64,000 nucleotides of DNA from Micrasema longulum (Eukaryota > Arthropoda > Insecta > Trichoptera > Brachycentridae): contig JAGVSM010002997.1 in NCBI GenBank assembly GCA_022494885.1, positions 118,132-182,131 on the forward strand, in the 5' to 3' direction. Positions 44,351 through 53,599 of this stretch are shown here, piece by piece (positions within the stretch are counted from its first letter, which is position 1; every line of letters begins with the position of its first letter). Made by a program: the position numbers and the translations under genes. The notes beneath the pieces are model-generated. The model saw only the letters and a program-made list of their open reading frames with translations. It did no database searches and was not told the DNA's origin.

Positions 44351-44649
44351 TCATGTATTTTCAGTTTTATAAAATAAATATAGACGAATTATAGAAAAAT
44401 AAATTGGAATAACTCTGCAATAATAAATACAGAGGTACATATTTTAAAGTATTTACAATGCAAATTAATATACATTTGGCAATTCTCGACCTGGAACGGC
44501 CCATTGTTTTGCTGCGAACTGTGGCTAACTTAATACTTAATAGTCCTATAGTGGTTTTCCTACGTTTGGGCTCTTCTATAGCTTGGCGCATTATTACTCT
44601 GAGGGTGGGACGTTCCCATAAAATCTCAACTACATAACAAAGTCTTTAA

Positions 44650-44900
44650 CTTTTTCACCTCCCAAAAATAAAGAGATTGAAGAATGTACGGAATAATAAA
44701 CGTTCTAAGGTAAGCAGAATTGTAACCTTGAAAATCTTATACATATAAATAGTATTTTAAACCAAGCTAATGAAATCATAAACCTCAGAAACTTTTTTAC
44801 CTTTATACACTCTTCTTTAAAATGTTCGATAGCTAAGTTTAAATGTCTACTTAGTGCAATTGTGTAAGCTCTTGCATAAGTAATAAAAATGCATTCTTTT
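44650..44900. other. AT-rich DNA, nothing recognised
   Basis: No supported features. Confidence 0.3.
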
Positions 44901-44902
44901 AT

Positions 44903-45066
44903 CAAACGTTACGTGAAGGTTAGGTTATCAATCTTTTTGCTTCAGGTGATAGTCCAGGAAAAAATAAATATTTTAATTTAAAAAACCTCTAAAAACGAAA
45001 TTCCACCCTTCCAGGAGTTGAGCGCAGGACTTTAAAAACAAAACGCGTACAACACATCGAGGCGGA
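44903..45066 (-). mobile_element. tRNA-derived SINE, diverged
   Basis: Minus-strand copy: GTTACGTGAAGGTTAGGTTA, GCTTCAGGTGATAGTCCAGG, then a head with CCAGGAGTTGAGCGCAGG (B-box complement) and ACACATCGAGGCGG. Confidence 0.6.
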
Positions 45067-45069
45067 CTT

Positions 45070-46515
45070 TTCTCAACTTGATTTTCTTCCTGAGAGCAGC
45101 CATCGACTCGAAAACCCTCGAATCAACAATCGAGTTATCGAATACTGATGCCACAGCTGGAGAGCCATACAGACAAACATCACTCTAGGATTATCAATCA
45201 CGAAGTTAGAGCAAATCAAATGGCAGTAGTTACTCAGGTCAAGAATCGCAAGCGCAAATCAAATTCGATCGTTACACGTTTGTAGTTAGACCAAAAATTT
45301 ACAACGTTTTTTGTCTATGCAAAAGAGCAAAATGCCGTTTAGCTGTGGCTCATTATTAGTCGTTAAAAACCGTACAATTTATTGCATGAAATATTTTTGT
45401 TATCTGCAAACTTCCCTCTATTGCGAACATTTGTATCATTAAATTCGTTCATTTGCAGAGCACCAAGACTCTCTGAAAGTAATTCATTCTTTGAAAAAGA
45501 AATGGATGCACGCGCGTAGAATTTGTGTCTAGTCAATTCAAGCAGTCATAATGCAAATCTTGTATACTGTGTTCATTGAAAATAAAAGTCAAACCGATAT
45601 AAAATAACTACTGTCAAATACGTACTGAATTTCAATAAAATGCTTATTTTAATGAGGAAGTTCATTGCTACGGATATTTGAGTAAAAAATGTTTTTTCAC
45701 ACGCGGTGAAAATAAGAGCGTTTAATTGTATTGCAAAATATTTTTTGACAAAAAAAAATATTTCAATAAATACGAACTACTTTGGACTACCTCACAAGTT
45801 CTTCCGTGATACAACAACAAATGATACAGTATCGTAATGATTTTCGGTTTCTTATCGATAAAAATTTGTGACGTCACGACGGAGTAATCTCAAAATTACA
45901 AAACTTTAAAAAGTCAAGGAGCTGATAATACCCTACGTAAAAACATACAAAAACTTTGTTGACTTAGTTTGATAGCGTATTGATAAATAAAAACATTACT
46001 GAACTTCGTCATTTGCACAAATTGTGTTGTTATTACTGAAGTACAAGATAAATTTATTTGAATTTTAATTGCATTAAAAACTTTTCCCTACACGCGTATA
46101 AATATTAAAATAATCGTATTTATAGTAAGAAAAGATATTTATTCGAATAAAAATGAGCACGCTATCGCATTAACGACTTTGACGTTGATCGGTTGACTCG
46201 TTTGGCGACCATGGCAAAAAAATATTATTAATAAATAATTAATCATAAAAAAGAACCATATCGGAAGTAAAATATTGGGAACGGAGTGTTACATTATTTG
46301 ATGATCTCATCCAAAAACACCTTTATTTTTTAACATAAAATAACAATATTAGAAAATAAATAAAAAAATAAAAACAAAGCAAATAATTACATAAACTTTA
46401 AAACAGCTTCTATGAATACAGCATTATAATTATTATTTATTTTACAGAAACAAACAGCCGACAAAGATATAAAAACATACAAAAGATACGGTTTAAGGAC
46501 AGACCAGCTAAGTTT
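45070..46515. other. AT-rich DNA; short match to 0.35 kb
   Basis: Holds the second copy of the CACGCGGT...GCGTTTAATTGTA repeat (about 45700-45740) and a TGACGTCA palindrome in TTGTGACGTCACGACGG near 45870. No gene recognised. Confidence 0.35.
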
Positions 46516-46540
46516 CTAAATAAAAATCATACATATAAAA

Positions 46541-46701
46541 ATTATATTTGAAGCACTAACTTTGTGGTTATTCATTATAATAAAATAAATAAAACAACTT
46601 TGTTTTTAACCACTAATTTTTATTTTTCACCTAAAAAATTTCACCGAAAAATAAAAATTAGTGCTTAAAAACAAAGTTGTTTTATTTACTTTATTTTAAT
46701 A
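46541..46701. mobile_element. Foldback element FB-15/46 with flanking direct repeats
   Basis: 161-bp element. After TTTGAAGCACTAACTTTGTG and TTATTCATTATAATAAAATA come two inverted arms (46591-46628 and 46646-46687) with the core AACAACTTTGTTTTTAACCA and its complement. It is bordered by direct repeats TAAAAATCATACATATAAAA (46521-46540) and the same word with one change (46702-46721). A 20-bp direct repeat is longer than usual for a DNA-transposon target duplication. Confidence 0.8.
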
Positions 46702-46724
46702 TAAAAATCATACATTTAAAATTT

Positions 46725-47095
46725 TGGTACGACAAAAGAGTGTGTTTATGTGTATTTGTATAAGAGTAAGTGTAAAGGTGTGTTTGTGTGTATGTAGGAT
46801 TAAATGTTCCGGTGTGTGTAAGTGTGAGCATTACTAAATAGCAAGTGGGATCGTATCACAGCCAGAAAGAATCAGTCTTAATTTATTTTTAAATCATTTT
46901 TCATTTAAAAATCATTTTTGTTTGTCTTGGAAATGGGATGTTCGATTACTGATTTTGGTTTATTACCTTTATGATTCCAATAACCATTGTTCACGCGCCA
47001 AGTCCAAGAACAGTAGCGCTTTATAACCACTTGCAACGACAGTGTGGATATTTGTTAAAGATATTCCATCTGTCCTGCATTCTGCTTAAAGATTA
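46725..47095. other. TG-rich low-complexity DNA, no gene
   Basis: A GT-rich run at 46738-46830 (GTGTGTTTATGTGTATTTG). Otherwise unassigned. Confidence 0.4.
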
Positions 47096-47099
47096 TGGC

Positions 47100-47665
47100 G
47101 TTGTAAACTAAAAAAATGGGCACTGAAATAATAGATGTTCGATACTCTGTGAAGAAATATCATCGCATGGACAATAGTCATTATTTCTTAATTTTAACCT
47201 ATATAGGTAACTTTGCACAGCTCCGTGTCCTGTAAAAACTTTGGTTGTTTCGAAAGTACTTGAGTGATGAAGACAGAAGTTTGCTGCATCAGCCAGCGTT
47301 GGGAAAAACATTTTAGTGATTTTGCCTGTAGAAAAAGCGTGGTAATTATCCTCCTAACGCTGCTGCGTATTTTGTTTCATACAGCGTTTAGAAAAATTAA
47401 GGGGAAATTCTGAGAAGAAAGGTGCCGTTCTTTTATAAGTTGCGGCTTTCGCTCGTTCATATGCTCTCTCATTTCCTACGATACCAGCATGTCCTCTGAT
47501 CCAGCATATTTGAATAATCATTAATCTGATTTTTAGATACTTTATTTTACTCTGAATATCTACAACTAATGGATTTACCGATCGAGTATCAGTTATGGCT
47601 TGAACGCCTGAAACGCCTGAACGACTATCTGATATTATTTTTGCAATTACCTACCTCTCCGGTGG
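47100..47665 (-). mobile_element. LINE RNase H domain and C-terminus
   Basis: The minus strand reads an RNase H fold in order: IISDSRSG...VQAITD (47645-47585), VNPLVVDIQSKIKYLK, WIRGHAGIVGNERAYERAKA (47500-47440), then TGHGAVQSYLYRLKLRN and CPCDDISSQSIEHLLFQCP (47240-47115). DS.S and HAGI.GNE.A carry the second Asp and the His/Asn-box of RNase H; the last block is the C-terminal zinc-knuckle-like CxC...H....C of jockey/I/R1-type elements. A 9-bp duplication (CAGGCGTTT CAGGCGTTC) disturbs the SDSRS..QAI block. The RT part is missing. Confidence 0.85.
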
Positions 47666-47689
47666 TTTTTTTAATAACCAAGGATTTAT

Positions 47690-47990
47690 ATTGTTGAGAA
47701 TAAGAGTTCCTACCCCAGTTAGAAATTGATAGATAAGACACGAGGTTGATGTTAAATGCGTATTTATTACATGGCAAATAAGAGACAGCACTTGGTTGTA
47801 TAGCGCGAGCGTAGCGGCGATGATGGGTTGAAGAGCTGCACTTGAACTACATGCTGAGACTGAGTGACGTCGTCGAGCTGAACGGACTGACTAAACTGAT
47901 TTGATGGGCTAACTGACTGGCGTTGCCACGCCCTGAGGTCTCTTTATAGGCGACGTTTTTTTGTAGTTCATTTCTTCATGGTAAGGACAA
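47690..47990 (-). mobile_element. Solo-LTR-like promoter sequence of an LTR retrotransposon
   Basis: On the minus strand: TATAAAG (47948-47942), then 34 bp downstream an arthropod initiator TCAGTTA (T at 47916, A+1 at 47914), a GC-richer leader, and a polyadenylation signal AATAAA (47768-47763), about 150 bp after the initiator. TATA, TCAGT, AATAAA in that spacing is the U3-R-U5 layout of arthropod LTRs. A TGG-starting word near 47720, reading TGGGGTAGGAACTC, could be a primer-binding site. No gag or pol is seen nearby. The outer LTR ends are not certain. Confidence 0.5.
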
Positions 47991-47994
47991 TGTG

Positions 47995-48660
47995 AATGTA
48001 CTGCACAACGATGATCCCGATTTCATGTTCAATACTGTTAGAGTTGCTATATTGGATTCTATAGAAAATGATGACATTACTTCGTTTAGTCATCACACTA
48101 TTTCAGGTAGAACGTCTTAGTACGTGTGTGTCATAGATTATGGATTATGAACCCTACAATAGTATATAAATTACGAAATAATTATTGCGTTGTGTTTATT
48201 CAAGCCATCAAAGTTTCTGAACCTAACAAGCAAGCTTATAACCGTTTACGCTGGTTTGACTCTGAAGATATTAATTGCATTATCCTTGAATCACTTGTCG
48301 CAGGAAATGTCCTGATTGTCTCATGTTTACTCCTTGTTAGTAACTATATTCACGGCAACATGCAAATTTGACACATATAAAGGGCCTTGACTGTCTCATC
48401 TTGTGACTAAAATTGGATAGAGAGGTTCGCCGCGCATGTAACAGAATAGTAATTATCAGCTTTATTAAATAAACAATGTCAAAATTATAATAAAATGAAT
48501 TACAACAATGACGCTAAGTCTTAATTTAAGATGCACTAATTAAGCATTTTACAGTGCTTGAACAGCATCTAAAGGAATGTCAGCTTGGAATACCACAATG
48601 TTAATTTCACTAATACAAATGTTTGCCTTTTTGTTCAAAATTATAAAATTCATTTGTTTA
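47995..48660. other. Unassigned DNA next to the LTR-like sequence
   Basis: A 38-codon open stretch at about 48005-48120 and an 81-codon frame at 48126-48371 show no domain I recognise. They may belong to the LTR element or to flanking DNA. Confidence 0.35.
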
Positions 48661-48661
48661 A

Positions 48662-49290
48662 ACAAACTCAAAATAACATATTACAACAGAGATAAAGAAC
48701 ATTACATACAGGGTTTATGACCTATCATTGGCTGGTTTAAGTGGCCACTTTACACACTGGTAACATTCACCATTCTACCCATATTTGAAGTTTATCCCTT
48801 CGTTCTTCGTCTTTGTTGTAATATTTTAATGTAAACAGCTTCCAGGGAGTTGAATCCAGTCCTTGTTCACGAAAATTTCGACAAACTTAAAATATTATTG
48901 ATAAATCCACCAGGTCCATGAAGAAGTATTGATATTTAAAAATTCAATTTTCAGGCGTTGCCTAGTATGTAGATGAAAAAATTCAACTAGATAAATATCT
49001 TTCGCATAAATAAAGGTTTCAGCTCTTTAACTTCACAAACATCAACCGATTTGAAGAAATATAGATGTTCAAATATGGGCAGAATTGTGAATGTTACCAG
49101 TGTGTAAAGTGGCCACTTAAACCAGCCAATGACAGGTCATAAACACTGTATGTAATGTTCTTTATATCTGTTGTAATATGTTTATGTTGACAGCTCCCCG
49201 GAGAGTTGAATCCAGTCCTTGTCTGCAAAGATTTCGACAAACTCAAAGATACTTAAAATATATGTCCAAACGTTTCTAGACAAGGCTGGA
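48662..49290. mobile_element. Family B foldback repeat
   Basis: The left arm (about 48676-48792) holds GGTTTATGACCTATCATTGG, CTTTACACACTGGTAACATT and CATTCTACCCATATTTGAA. The right arm (49060-49170) is its inverse. Between them lie CAGCTTCCAGGGAGTTGAAT (48838), GGTTTCAGCTCTTTAACTTC and CGTTGCCTAGTATGTAGA. The module CAGCTCCCCGGAGAGTTGAA recurs at 49190 after the right arm. Confidence 0.75.
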
Positions 49291-49294
49291 GTTT

Positions 49295-50380
49295 TTAAGC
49301 TATGCATGCTTCCTTATCTAGGGTTGAATTCAAAACTGGTTGGTAATCAAATAAATATTAAGCCTTTGGGAAGAAAGCGTTTGTATTTTTAAATAATATA
49401 ATTAAATCACAAAAATAGTGCTTTGAATACAAATTTTGAATAAATTATTGTTTATTGGTAGAATTCCAAATTGAAGTGTGATTAGGTATCCGAAATAAAA
49501 TACTGATTGAATTTTACATTATTTTAAAAATAAACAAGAGTTTATAATGTGGCGCGTTTCGTCTTGTTAGGACATTATCAAAACTCGAGTTTTAAATCAA
49601 AGTAGAGTAAATCTTAAAATATAATTCAATTTTGGATACCTTACTTAATTTTTATAAATTTTGAAGTTTTTTTAACATTCTTTATTAAGTGAAATGTCAA
49701 ATTCGATCACAAAACATTTATACTAAAAAAAAACTAAACAAAATATTTCAAATGCGAACTCGTGATTTTACAAAGCTTGACTTCTACTAAAGACATTGAG
49801 TGTCTACGTTTTAGTGCAATGTCGCTACCAGCAGTTGGAAAATCGAATCTATTCCGTAATTCTAAAGCCATTCATCAAGTGTTCGTTTTCCTTGGAGACC
49901 ACCTGACTCACGTCCCCATACACAACAATAAATCAAGCAGGTAGAAGATTTACAAATTTGTAAATATTTTTGCTTCAAATGTCACGTTATTTAACTTAGC
50001 GAAGTATAATAGTGCGCGAAGTATAGTCAAAATCCTTTTGTTTTTTATTTCAAATCAATTCTAAATGTTGATTCTAAAGGTATTTAGATTCACTATACAA
50101 AATATCGTTTTAATTCACCAGTCGGATGTCACATTTAGGTGGATTGAAGAATATATTTTTGTGTTAAAATAGAACCGGGATCTAGAACGAGTGATTTTTA
50201 AACGAAAGTAGCTATCAAGAAAAGGCAAAATGAGTGGAAATTAGTCCAACACTCGGTCTACAGATGAATGCATAATTTTATTATGATTAAAGACCCGGTT
50301 TCCAGCAAGGTTGACGTAGTCTCAACAGTTAAAAAACCATCAAAAGAATTTCAAAGCAAATCCTGTTTCAAATAGTAATA
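49295..50380. other. AT-rich DNA with one hammerhead-like motif
   Basis: No gene supported. See the separate entry at 49550-49582 for the motif. Confidence 0.35.
49550..49582 (-). ncRNA. Hammerhead-core-like motif, second sequence type
   Basis: The minus strand reads UUGAUAA (49581-49575), U, a GUC...GAC hairpin with AACAA loop, then GAAACGCGCC (GAAA at 49560-49557). The order is the same as in the ACCGG-type elements, but the sequence differs and two core bases are changed. No catalytic competence is claimed. Confidence 0.3.
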
Positions 50381-50383
50381 ATA

Positions 50384-50427
50384 CAAATATGGAGGGCACG
50401 CTCAAAAGAGCGTGCCCTCCATATTTG
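50384..50427. repeat. Perfect 20-bp hairpin with AAAA loop
   Basis: Left arm CAAATATGGAGGGCACGCTC (50384-50403), loop AAAA, and an exactly complementary right arm (50408-50427). The arms have 50 per cent or more GC in an otherwise AT-rich setting. It is too short for a typical animal microRNA precursor (about 60-70 nt) and has no mismatches. Confidence 0.9.
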
Positions 50428-50429
50428 GA

Positions 50430-51925
50430 AAGGCTTTTTTATTCAAGTCATCTATCTTATAAGGATAATTGGTGCTTTATTGAAATTATACATGTTTATA
50501 ATATTAAAATGAAATTTAATATTTCGCTGGTTAAAAATTTCAAAATATCATTCTAAATTTTCAAAGATGCTAAATAACATTTGGTAACGCTTGTAACTGA
50601 TCATGTTACCTGTTACTTTTCGAAGTTTAAACGCACTATTAAAACGGTTGATGTATCATGTTATTAGCAAAAGGCATCGTTACCAGTACCTACGCTTTCT
50701 CACACCGGACCTACAGCCAATCGGATAGCTCGACAACGTGCTCACATTGGTTGAAAAACTAAGTGAAACCAGCTGCTGTACGCGCCTTTAAAACGCTGAA
50801 CGAGCGTGGGATGAATTTAAAGGATGAAATTAATTTATTTTAAAACAATTGTGGCATGCGTTCCTAATGGGGCAGATACCTTACTCGCACTAAGAATATT
50901 AAGTAAATTAATTTTAAATAAGTGATTATTTAATATTTCATTTGCCGATTCTTAATTGGATCATAAATGTGATACTGAGGATAGCTAAAAATTGCATTTT
51001 GAATATTTCAATACGAAATTGCTTTATTCTATTTCAAGGGTAGCCTCTATAGATAGTTTACATAAGTTAATTCACACAATAATATATAACGAACCCAATA
51101 AAGGATTTCATTAATTACGTTCAAATATTTTAATAGCGTGGTTTCATATATTTGAGACACACTTAGTATGGCAAACACAAAATGTATATTTTCAAAGGGT
51201 GTCCGTTTAAACAATTTCTGAAATTGAAAATCTCAATTTACCTTAGGTTTATAAAGGTCTTAATCCGATGTGCATATGTTTATAATAAACTTTATATCAA
51301 CATGTGGGTGAGTGTATGTTTAGGTAAGGTTAGGTTAGAGTTGATGTAGGAGTGTCTGTATGCTTATGTGTGAAAGTAACATTTTTATTTATATTTAAAA
51401 AAAACATAAATTAAATTAAATTAAAGTGTTTTAAGTGCGTAACATGTAAAATTGCAAGAAAATATTCCTAGTAGCTTCACTAGATACTAGAATAAATATT
51501 CTAATGCTACTTTACATATGTTATAATTGTTTGGAAAATGATGTTATAATATGTATTTACATATAAGTTATTAATTTAAAAATACTTGGTACACTTCCAC
51601 TTATTTGTTGGACCAATTAGCGCTTTCACCCCTTAATGGGCTACCTCACACTGGTGAATATTATACATTGTAAGGATAATTTATATAAAACTTAATACTA
51701 TCGATATAAAATCGAAGAACTTGCAAAAATTAAATATTCGAAGAAACGTTACAAAATTAAAAACAAAGAAACTTACGTAACATGTCCGAAAAAAGATATA
51801 AAATAAATATAAAATGGCAACTAGCAATAATTTTACCAATCAAATTCAATTTTAAATCTTGATCTCTGATAATCATTTTAATTTTATTGTTACCTAGTAA
51901 TGGTAAATATTATTACACAACTTTT
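50430..51925. other. AT-rich DNA, no gene found
   Basis: A less AT-rich patch at 50690-50830 is unassigned. GT-rich low complexity occurs at 51300-51385, including AAGGTTAGGTTAG (two TTAGG-like units, not a telomere array). Confidence 0.4.
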
Positions 51926-51929
51926 TTTT

Positions 51930-52480
51930 TTTTTTACCGACTTTTTATATGTACCGGTTTCAAAACGTACCTTTTTCCTTATCAGGACACTCGCCACATC
52001 AACATGCAAATATATAAATATACTTTGACCTTTACGTAGTATACATAGTAAGTATAGTAGAAAAAATATCTGAATATCATCCAGAGTTATAGAGGGATGC
52101 AATAACCACCGTGTCTAAACATGTACTAAAAATTAGGTCAATAATATTAAGTGGTGTGTTGGAGATTGAATGGTGGTAGGAGTTTGGGCAAGGGAGGGGA
52201 TAGGAGATTAAAAGTTACCAAATTTATTCATTTCAAAGTGGACTATTTTGAAAAGATATTAGATTATTTATTAGGAGAATATTATTTTTTAAACCTTTTT
52301 TTATAAGAAACCCCTCCATGTTATTCAATTGAAGTATTTGCTTGTTGGTGTAGTGAGTGATCTGATAAAGATACGGATATGTCTCAAAACCGGTAGACAT
52401 GAAAAGTCGGTAAGTAATTAAATACTAGTTAGATAAAATATTTGGCCACAAAGTTAACGCTGTAAACATAAATAATATTT
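51930..52480. mobile_element. Hammerhead-like foldback element, long form
   Basis: The left arm on the minus strand shows CTGATAA, GAAAAAGG and TTTGAAACCGG (51984-51955). The right arm on the plus strand shows CTGATAA (52362-52368), AGAT...ATGTCTC, AAAACCGGTAGACATG and AAAAGTCGGTAAG (52384-52415). The interior words CATCAACATGCAAAT, TTAGGTCAATAATATTAAGT and GGTGTGTTGGAGATTG match the copy at 36.24-36.65 kb, and the right outer segment AAATATTTGGCCACAAAGTT matches that at 11.73 kb. A roughly 150-bp AT-rich block in the interior is extra compared with 36 kb. Both cores carry mutations in CUGANGA. Confidence 0.7.
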
Positions 52481-52599
52481 ATTCTTACAATTTATTTATT
52501 TAATTAACTTATGGCATTAAATACATTAACAATTGGAAACATTGTTTATAAGAACAGAATACCTAAATAATGTACAACATTTACAAACTGGTTGCCACT

Positions 52600-53570
52600 T
52601 AACGCCAATCAGTAACCCCTCTTGCTAACTGGGGCTTAGGCTGCCACCGTTAACTACTGTTCTTCCACCACCATTCTTAACAAAACGTCCTTCCCGACGC
52701 CGCTGTCTCCCAACAGCCCATAGCCAGTAGTATGCTCGAGTGGCCTGAGAGAAGATTTATGCCCCCTCCACCTGTTCCACGTAATTATCATATTCTTAGA
52801 GGTAGAGTTCAGTGCTATGCAAGCTTCTGGCGTCACTGCAACCTCTAAAGATCTATTGTGACGAGTCCCCGTGAATAGTTCTCGCTCTTCAAGCCCAGGT
52901 CTATAAAAAGCCTGGCTACTGTGTGGAAGGCCAGAGTTTATATTTTGTTAAATCTCCCCCTCCAAGCTCAGATCTATAAATTATCGGATTATTAGGCAAA
53001 GAGTAAGCTCTTTAACATCTTAAGGTTTAACCAGTGGTCTCCTGAGGGTAAGGCTCCTTTTAAAATGCAAAGCATCACACTCACATAAAATTTGTATCCT
53101 CATCTGCGCTGCAGAACCGTCATTTAGAAGTTTTAGAAAGGTTCATTCTAGCAAGGTGTTAGTTCTATCTACTGTTCCCTGTAGAGCTCTAGTGACAAAC
53201 CTCACTTGATTTCGGCTGAGTTTTATTAGACCAAAGGCAAACCATTGTGAGGACCCTTTTATCAGTTCTTCCGCATGGTAATGATCAGGTACCTGAGCTT
53301 GTTACGATGACCACATTTAGACAACCCACAGTAAGGGCTCAGGGGCTATTGGTACTGTCTCAGCTCCCAGCCTTGCCTTTCCACCGTACTGGTGCACTTC
53401 ATCTCCACCATCACAGCCGTTGAGATCTTCACCCGTTGCCTTAGGTAAGCGATCACGTTATACCCCGCAATACAGGGTCCTTATCCAAACTTAACCACCT
53501 AAATACTCAGGTTTACTAAAGTTAATGGTGCCCACCCCCGCAATGTGGACGTGCTGAATGATAATTACTC
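52600..53570 (-). mobile_element. LINE RNase H end and C-terminal domain, relic
   Basis: The minus strand reads in pieces: KARLGAETVPIAPEPLL (about 53390-53340), the block between the RNase H His motif and the C-terminus in jockey/R1-like LINEs; then FGLIKLSRNQVRFVTRAL (53240-53185); MRIQILCECDALHFKRSLTL (53110-53050); and DVKELTL. LCECDAL..R is the C-terminal CxC zinc-knuckle of these proteins. The last part (52836-52654) is an open but unassignable tail. The same family lies at 61.85-62.34 kb. Confidence 0.65.
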
Positions 53571-53599
53571 CAGTCAAAACTTGTACTCCAATGAGAACT

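Larger units (their letters stand above)
43569..44604 (+). mobile_element. P-like (THAP) DNA transposon, internally deleted
   Basis: The ends are inverted repeats: CCTCAGAGTTATAATACG at 43569-43586 and the complement of CCTCAGAGTAATAATGCG at 44604-44587. The 5' part up to the ATG is conserved with the minus-strand copy at 18.07-18.28 kb. A THAP exon 1 (43803-43873) and its first intron follow. Then comes a foreign LINE 3' end (44235-44350), and the 3' subterminal region. The transposase catalytic domain is missing, so the copy is non-autonomous. P-type elements normally make 8-bp target duplications; none is obvious here, which fits an old copy. Confidence 0.65.

Noticed and set aside
51318..51340. 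Telomere-like TTAGG units
   Set aside because: Only two units in a GT-rich run; not an array.
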